NCBI RefSeq assembly: GCF_008831285.2
Contig: NC_045146.1
Span: 10,920,972 to 10,984,971 of the forward strand
DNA from: Nymphaea colorata
Taxonomy: Eukaryota > Streptophyta > Magnoliopsida > Nymphaeales > Nymphaeaceae
DNA length: 64,000 bases
Reading direction: 5' to 3'
Of the stretch, positions 57,009 through 64,000 are shown piece by piece. Positions within the stretch are counted from its first letter, which is position 1. Each line of letters starts with the position of its first letter. The notes beneath the pieces were generated by a model. The model worked only from the letters and a program-made list of their open reading frames with translations, did no database searches and was not told the DNA's origin. The translations under genes and the position numbers were made by a program.

Positions 57009-59461
57009 CCCATAATTAGGCATGGGCATTGGGCTGGGCCGAGCCGGCCCGACCCGTTTATGAACGTCTTTAATGACCCGATGTTGCATCGGGTGGGCCC
57101 GCTACCCGGCCCGACTATTAACGGGTCGGGCCGGGCCGGGTACCGGGCCTACTCAACCACATCCGAGGCCCGGCCCGGACCGTTTTCTAATTGTCGTTGA
57201 GTCGGACTAGATCGGCACTGTTTTTAATCTTATGTGCATTTGTAATTTTAAAAAGAACCTCTTTCGCTTACGCTTTGTCCTGCCTTTTCATTTGTATATT
57301 TCATTTAAGCCTCACTTTTAAGGAGTCTTGATCAAACATTTGCTCTAACATTCCTCAACAGAGTGCAGCCACGACAAGAAAATTCAACTTCAGCCATTCT
57401 AAATTATACAACCAAATTGTATTGAAGATTAAAATATCTCATGAACCCAGACTTGAAAAGCACTCTCATCAAAGCAAAAAACATCAACTCAGACTTGCTA
57501 AAGTGAAGACCTTGCTTGAACTTTGAACACACATATGATCTTCTTTCACCTCTAAACATATATCTGATCATCATTGATTCATTAGCAATCACTCTTAACT
57601 AACATTAATTAACAGATCACAACAGAAACTAAAATTGCCAAAAAGATAAAGATAAAAGAGAGTTTGAAAAACAAAGTAAACATCTTCAGAGTCCATCAGT
57701 AACCTTGAAATGTCCATCTGCAATTTAACAGTAACAAAAAAGCTAATCAAAATCTTTCTATGTAACAAAGATATATGGTAAAAAATAAATGAAATAGAAT
57801 CTAGAAACAGTGATAGTTGTCTGTCAAATATGAGTGCTCGCAGAGGCTCTGTAGATGCATCTTGAGTTATTTCCACTCCTTCCTGCACAAAAAAAGAAAG
57901 AACAACTAGAGATTTGCATAAAGTAGGAAAGGTAGGTGAGTGAGAGATAAAAGGCAGTGAAAAAGAGAGTGTGTGTGTTTGTGTGTGCCCCCTCTCTCTT
58001 CTTTTAGATGTATCAAACATGCTGACCACAAATATGCTATAAGGCAGTTGTTACGTACACTATGTAATGTATCATGTTATTTTGGTAGTGAGTTAATTCC
58101 ACCTAGGTATCTCAAGCACAACTAAACATGTTTTTTTTAGTAGTACAGAAAAGAAAAGAGATCAAAGAAAAAGAAAGAGAACAACTATCCTGTTCCCTAA
58201 AGCTGACTACTGGTAGGCTACCAAGAACAGAGAAGGGGAAAACAGAAGTTGCAGCACTTTTTTTCCAAAGAGTTAAGACGTAACTGGTACTTGTTCGGCT
58301 TCCTTAATGATAATCTATTTCCTCCACAGTAACTGCATTTTTTTCATTCAAGTTTTTATAACCAGAGAAGTCTCCACTAACTTTCTCAATGTGTGTTTTA
58401 TATCTGCATATTGTTTGACCCCCTCTTCTTTTTCCATCCAACTGTTAGTGAAATTGAGCCGAATGAATTACCTAAAAAAATTTTGAAACTTTAGCCTGAA
58501 AAATAGTGATTCGGCCAGCTCCTTGGTTGAATAAGATGAATTTGCTATCACTGATAAATGCACCCAAGAACTAAAGATCAAACAGGGAGATAGAAACAAC
58601 TGTTTGAACTAGACTAAGCAATATAAACAGAGACAAAACTCTCTCACGTACTATCATTTATTCTACAATTTCGAGATGGAAAAGATAGATGCTTAAATAT
58701 ATTCTTTTAATAGTTAATCGAAAACAGAACGTTGGTCCATATTTAGGCATGATAGATCAAGAGTAATGTTTGTACTTGATGCCAGCTACCATCAAGGAGA
58801 AGGTAATGCAGCAAACAAGAGTGAAGGAGATAGACACAATAATCAAGTCGGTGATATTTCAAGAGTTGCTAAACATGCGTTGGAAAACTAAACAGAGCAA
58901 AAAAATCTGATCTATCAAGAAAAAGAACAGAGCCAATCGAACGAAACGTCTGAACTTAAACCACCAACTTTAAGAATTCAAAATCAAAGGAAATCACTTC
59001 AATACCTGCTCACGGTGAAGATGAAAATCAGTAGCCTCCTACAAGAACCACCAGAGGGGAAACCGACTCGGCGACGACTGATGATTGAACCCCAGCTCTC
59101 GTTAGTTTGCCATGTGGTGCGCCGGTGGTGGACCAGAGGTCGACGGCAGCGGTGGCGGACCGGTGGTGCGGCGACGGTGGCTCAACACACACACCTCTTT
59201 CTCTTTCCAACAAAAAACGAAAAGCCGAAACTCGAAAACCCTAACCCTAAAAATGTCTTTCGTAGAAGTTACAAACTTAAAAGTTGAATCACTGCCAATG
59301 GGCCCCAACGGGCCAAGTACATTAACCCAGACCCGACCCGTTATATCAGGCCGGGCCGGACACAACAAGCTAAAGCCCGATAAGGTAAAAAATGAGCTCG
59401 GGCCTGAGCCTGGCTGGGTACCCGGCGGCGGCCTGGCCCAGTGCCCAGGCCTACCCATAAT
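57009..59461. mobile_element. hAT element, 2.4 kb, with perfect 8-bp target duplication
   Basis: Element 57017-59453 (2,437 bp) starts TAGGCATGGGCATTGGGC; its right end reverse-complemented starts TAGGCCTGGGCACTGGGCC. CCCATAAT flanks both sides (57009-57016, 59454-59461). GGGCC-rich subterminal zones cover about 180 bp at each end. No transposase is recognised; the interior holds possible exons of a captured gene (next entry). Confidence 0.93.
57840..59270 (-). other. possible captured gene fragment inside hAT element
   Basis: On the minus strand near 59250 is AACCCTAA-type leader sequence (TTAGGGTTAGGGTTTTCGAG), common in plant 5' leaders, then a GC-rich stretch ending GTGAGCAG before GTATTG, a plausible donor at about 59006. 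Farther on, after TTTGTGCAG at about 57884, an exon-like stretch reads EGVEITQDASTEPLRALIFD and then RQLSLFLDS. The protein is not identified. GC contrast, splice-like borders and clean peptide sequence suggest host gene capture. Confidence 0.35.
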
Positions 59462-60319
59462 CTTCTCTTTCGAGCATGAGCCAACCATGGAGGAACCTCT
59501 CATGCTTCCTCACTTAAAATTTTTGATTTTCCTTTAGCTATCTCTTTCCATTTCTTTCTTCTTCTCAACCTTGGGAGCAATCTTTACCAAGCCCAAACTC
59601 TTCAAGAGAGCACAAGGGGATCTCTTGGAGGGACATTTTCATAATCTTGGAGCTTCATCTGAGGTGATCATAAGATCATTCAAAGGAGGAGACTCATCTA
59701 TATTCGATGTATGTAATCCTCCATTTTTATTCTCATTTCTTCTTGCCACCTCCCGATGGCCGTGCAAGAAAGCTCAAATGATTTTCTATCTAAAATCGAA
59801 AGCTATGTCTTAAATGCACCGGGAGCATGAGCAAGGTGAAACAAATGTCATCTCTTCATTTATTCTTCAAAAATATGTTTGCTATGATGTTTTTTTTATT
59901 GTTTATGCTTGAGATGATCTTCATGTATGATGGATTACTTTTTCTTTAATTAATGAGCAATTTCATGAATATTTGACTTTCATCCATACCCAACGTAGGA
60001 GGACTAAATTTTCTTGTGATAAACATGATTTTATTTTTATACATCAAATATTTGAAATCGTATTTTTCAAAAAAATTTCAAAAACAAATACCATCTTTAA
60101 TGTGGCTTTGGAGAGTTAGCCTAAGCTCTTGCATGAGTCTAAGTTCATCTTCAGCCTACTGTAATCACCTCAAATTTTTCTAAAAGATTATGATGTTTTA
60201 TCCAAGTGCGAAACTCAAATTTAAGCACAAGATTCAAATCCAAAATACAACTCTTAGATCCAAATGAAATCCAAAATACAACTTTCAGATCTAAATTAGA
60301 TCCAAATCAAGCATTTAAG

Positions 60320-60594
60320 ACCAATTTGCCCCTCCTTTTGACCAAAAACCTCTTTTTAGAGGGTGATTTTAGTCTTTTTGGTAAACAATACCAATTTGCC
60401 CCTCCTTTCGACCAAAAATCTCCTTTTAGAGGGTGATTTTAGTTTTTCTGGATAAACAAGACCGATTTGCCCATCCTTTTGACGAAAAACCTCCTTTTAG
60501 AGGGTGATTTTAGTCTTTTTGGGTAAACAAAACCGATTTGCCCCTCCTTTTGACCAAAAACCTCCTTTTAGAATGTGATTTTAGTCTTTTTGAG
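60320..60594 (+). repeat. 70-71-bp tandem array, four copies
   Basis: Units start at 60321, 60391, 60462 and 60533 with CCAATTTGCCCCTCC or CCGATTTGCCC; each has CCTTTTAGAGGGTGATTTTAG. Unit A lacks the array at the matching place upstream of its TATA box. Confidence 0.95.
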
Positions 60595-60634
60595 TCAAAA
60601 AAATCAAATTTAGGGTTTTGGCTCCAAAATCTTC

Positions 60635-60642
60635 TATAAATA
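60635..60642 (+). promoter_or_regulatory. TATA box of LTR-like unit B
   Basis: TATAAATA in CTTCTATAAATACC, followed by a C-run at 60653-60662 and a CTCTCT-rich leader. Confidence 0.6.
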
Positions 60643-60900
60643 CCTCTCATTCCCCCCCCCCCCTCTTGGGCAAGATTGGCCCTTGAGAGAAACTCTAGTG
60701 TATTCTCACTTGAAGACTTAGAGTTTCTCTTGAGCTCTCTCTCTCTCCCTCTTCCTTTCTCCATTTTCCTCTCCAACTTGGAGCAAGCTACAACCCTCTT
60801 GGAGGCATCATCTTGGAGCTTCACTCACAGGGGATTTCAAGTGAAGGTGTTTATCTTCCTTAGGTCATTTCTCATTAGAGGTATGTAATCATCATCTCTT

Positions 60901-61870
60901 TCATTTCTTTTTTTTTTCTCATCTTCATCTCCCCATGGCGAAAGGAGATAACACTCAACCTCTTTTTAGAGACAAGAGGCTATGCTCAAGTGCACCAGGA
61001 GCATGAGAAGATGAGATGATATTTTATTTTATGATCAAATCATGCTCTTTCAAGTATTCTTGTTGTTGTTATTTTTCATTAATATGTTCTTATTATTATG
61101 CTATTCCTTTTTCTTGAATATAGTCTTATTAATTGTTTTCATTTTCTCTTCTCATCTTCATCTCCCCATGGCCAAAGGAGATAACACTCAACCTCTTTTT
61201 AGAGACAAGAGGCTATGCTCAAGTGCACCGGGAGCATGAAAAGATGAGATGATATTTTATTTTATGATCAAATCATGCTCTTTCAAGTATTCTTGTTGTT
61301 GTTGTTCTTTCCCTTCATGAATATATTCTTGTTGTTATTGTTATTTCCTTTCTTCAATATAGTATTCTTCTTGTTATTTTCTTTTCTTTCTTCCTTCTCT
61401 CCCCATGGCCAAAGGAGATAACACTCAATCTCTCTTTAGAGACAAGAGGCTATGCTCAAGTGCATTGGGCGCATGGAAGGATGAGATGGTCTTTCATTTC
61501 ATGATTGAATCATGCTTTCTCTTTTATTAAATATGCTATTGTTTTTCTTTCTATACTTTCTCCTCATCTTCATCTCCCTATGGCTAAAGGAGGTAGCACT
61601 CAATCTCTTTTTAAAGACAAAAGACTATGATCAAGTGCACTGGGAGCATGGAAAGATGAGATGATCTTTCATTTTAATAATGTTCTTTCTTTTCATTAAT
61701 ACATTCTTGTTATTCTTTGGCTTCCTCTTATTTTCCTCTATTCCTTATTTCCCCATGGCAAAAGGAGATAGCTCTCAATATCTATTTTAGAGTCAAGAGG
61801 CTATACTGAAGTGCACCAAAAACATAAGAAGATGAGGTGACATATCATTTCATAGTTACATCATGTCCTC
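60901..61870 (+). repeat. 175-237-bp tandem array, five copies
   Basis: CCCCATGGC-type words recur at 60931, 61164, 61401, 61576 and 61751, each followed by AAAGGAGATAACACTCAA, AGAGACAAGAGGCTATG and CAAGTGCACC-GGAGCATG. Periods are about 233, 237, 175 and 175. Unit A has a single divergent copy at about 59752-59840. Confidence 0.92.
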
Positions 61871-62339
61871 CCTCCTAATTGAACATTGCACTTTCCGTCA
61901 TCCTCTTTCTCTTTTTCCTTCTTTGAATGTTGTCTATATATTTTCCATGCATAGTTGTTTGGTTTTCTACTTATATGTGAATGTATGGTAGGAATGAGAG
62001 TGTGGTTTGGGGTCTCTTTATTTTCATATTAATTTTTGAGGTTGGGACTTGTCGAACTCGGGATAAACCTTCACGAAAATGTACATGTTAATATGCATTT
62101 GCATGTCATTTTGCGCTAGTTTCATTCTTAATCATCCCATTATAAACCCTAACGAGTGTCTCATTATGTTGCTTGTTTTCTTCCATACCCAACGGTGGAA
62201 GAAATATATTTCTTACAACAAACTAAATAATAACATTCTATGTTTATTTTCCAAAACATTTTCAAAAGGAACCTTCTAACATGGCCTTAGGGACTTAGCT
62301 TAAACTCTTGCATGAGTCCAAGCTCCCATCCGGCCTACA

Positions 62340-64000
62340 TTAAACTTGAAGTTGGTAATTTTAAGTTGTTCCTTGATTTCTAATCTTGTGATGGTATGGA
62401 TGTATACACATGTTATATACATCTATGTCAACATGATGACCCCCCATCTTTCTCTCTCTATGCTTTCACTTTCCATTTTAAAAATTTTCATATGTGCATG
62501 AATACGTATGTACATGTGCTATGTTTCTTCTCTTTCAAATATTTATTCCTCTTTGCAAGACAAATATCTTCTCTTATAAAATTTCTCATACTCATATATA
62601 CATATGATATTTTTCTTTTCTTCTAAAATCTCTCTTTCTCTTCAAATCAATTCATTTTTTTCTTTTAAGCTTTCATATATGTGTATATGTGATGGTATGT
62701 ACACATGTATGCATGTCTTTCTCTATTTCTCTATCTATCTTTTCATAAGAGTGTTTTATCTCTTGTATTCTTTTTAATATTCTCCTCTCATGAACTTTCT
62801 ATTTACCAACTTCATTAAGACCACAAACCAAGTAATGACCCAATATTGGAATCATGCTTGATGGTCTACAATCTCTATCCCTTTTCAAAAAAAAAAATTT
62901 TCCTTCTTATATATAATAATTATAACAACGAAATCTTAGATGTATGTTGTGGTAGGAATGACTTTAGATGAATGTTGTGGTAGGAATGTTTTACACTCTT
63001 TTAATCATATAGGATAAATGCATTCATGCATTCTCACCTACTTTATTTCACTTATGATCACAAGCACCTCTCCAAAATAACTTAAGCAAGATGAGATGGA
63101 GCTCTAGGTAGGTGGTAACCGAATTAGAGCAAAATCTCAAACCTACTTAAAGTCTTAAGAGAGCACTAAAGTGATTTCAAAATGATTTCACAAGTTTTTC
63201 AAATGATATTTACTAGTCCCACTTTTTCTTCAAAACATTTCACATTTTCAAGCAACTCTTCAAGAATCTTTTCAAAAGTTTGAAACATCAAACTTTCAAT
63301 ATTTTCTGCATCGCATATAGAATCAAAAAGATGTTTAAGTTAAAACGGAATGCATCAATGATAAACATAGCCCTTGGGTTGATTACCCCTGGTAAAGGTG
63401 CCGGGAACGGTCGATCCTCGTACCGACGGGCGAGTCCCTTTTCTTTCTTATTTCAAAACAAAACTCAATTTTTTTGAGGCACTCCAAAACCAATAAAATT
63501 TTGGGATGCAAACAGATGGCAACCGTGATGGGACCCGTCATCGTTTGGCTATGATTATAATTGATGCATTTCTACAAACTTGAACATCTCATATATTGCC
63601 AATGATAAAGCATGTCCCCTATTTTGGCCTTGACTCAATTGGCATTTCATTGCATTGTTTGGTGATTGTGATTGTTTTCTTACACATAGGACTAAGTGAG
63701 GAGGATCAATCATGTTCACATATATCTATGATCACATACTACCTTTCTCAATTTAGAAGTTGTTTGAAAACCATGTTTGCTCTTCTATTTTAATCATCAA
63801 ACTTAGGCAACATTGCATTACAGACAACTCATTTTATATGATTTCTCATATTTCAAAATTTTTCATACCTATTTGTCCTGGTCATCATGTTGTCGGGCTT
63901 TGTCTTTGGTGGTAGCACAAGACTAAGCCTTACAACTAGACCACACCTTGGGCGGGAAAGCCCCCTCGTTAGTACCATGAGTGGTAATTTATGGTATATT
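62340..64000. other. no gene recognised
   Basis: AT- and pyrimidine-rich with many CTCTTT and ATGTGTA words. A GC-richer patch at about 63380-63440 and CGGGCTTTG and GGGCGGGAAAGCCCC near the end have no recognised function. It could be the internal leader of the element whose LTR ends at 62339; no primer site or Gag supports this. Confidence 0.35.

Larger units (their letters stand above)
56552..60159 (+). repeat. LTR-like unit A, interrupted by a hAT element
   Basis: It starts TGTTATCACCCCAAATTTT and ends ATCTTCAGCCTAC. Parallel landmarks with unit B are, in order: repeated AATCCAAAAT/GATCTAAATTAG words, TATAAATA, a CTTGGAGCTTCA block, ATGTATGTAATC, one copy of the GCACCGGGAGCATGAG unit, CATACCCAACG, and CTTGCATGAGTC near the end. 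Without the hAT element it is about 1.16 kb. No protein is encoded. It reads as an LTR in plus orientation; no TSD seen. Confidence 0.65.
60160..62339 (+). repeat. LTR-like unit B, expanded by tandem arrays
   Basis: Starts TGTAATCACCTCAAATTTT directly at the end of unit A and ends CATCCGGCCTACA. It contains the same landmarks as unit A but is longer (2.18 kb) because of two tandem arrays. It has TG..CA ends. No primer site is evident after 62339. Confidence 0.65.

Noticed and set aside
57404-58029. Minus-strand frames of 62 and 144 residues inside the 57-kb hAT element as hAT transposase
   Set aside because: No hAT dimerisation motif or BED zinc finger is visible; only a short exon-like piece stands out, reported with low confidence as gene capture.
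62340-64000. Possible internal leader and primer site after LTR-like unit B
   Set aside because: No sequence complementary to a common tRNA primer follows 62339 and no Gag is visible before the window ends.

Overview
This is repeat-rich nuclear DNA from a flowering plant; the lineage cannot be resolved from what I can read. The plant assignment rests on GT..AG introns in AT-rich sequence, LTR retrotransposons of the Ty1/copia and Ty3/gypsy groups primed by initiator-Met tRNA, a CACTA transposon, hAT and Tourist-like elements, and exons of a RuvB-like AAA+ ATPase closest to plant RuvBL1/RIN1. There is no bacterial gene organisation, CRISPR array or convincing RNA gene.

Layout. 1-10.3 kb: an old, heavily mutated Ty3/gypsy element on the minus strand, with one LTR copy at each side of the region and an unusual 140-bp inverted repeat. 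10.3-18.0 kb: AT-rich sequence holding a decayed CACTA (En/Spm) transposase region on the minus strand and a probable subterminal repeat zone. 18.1-21.0 kb: two pieces of a decayed copia polyprotein on the plus strand. 22.2-28.5 kb: a probable small plus-strand gene encoding a 60-residue one-pass membrane protein, with a hAT element in its long intron. 29.1-30.9 kb: a partial duplicate of that gene whose coding exon is split by a Tourist-like MITE; the first copy preserves the empty site. 32.5-42.0 kb: six minus-strand exons (282 codons with the reading frame idealised) of RuvBL1. One exon has lost a base and the C-terminal third is absent, so this copy is probably a pseudogene. A complete copia element with 5-bp target duplications sits in its fourth intron.

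42.3-52.4 kb: a nearly complete Ty3/gypsy element with 2.6-kb LTRs, oriented like RuvBL1 and ending about 320 bp upstream of its start codon. Its coding region is almost intact and its last reading frame runs into the 3' LTR. 53.9-55.6 kb: two nested hAT-type elements, the inner with perfect 8-bp target duplications. 56.6-62.3 kb: two LTR-like units joined head to tail with no internal region; one is interrupted just after its TATA box by a 2.4-kb hAT element, the other is expanded by two tandem arrays. 62.3-64.0 kb: no recognisable gene.

Almost everything here is nested transposable elements. The only non-transposon genes I can support are the RuvBL1 remnant and the small membrane-protein gene with its broken duplicate. 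I did not find a convincing new functional system; the most useful observations concern element structure and the decay of the host genes.
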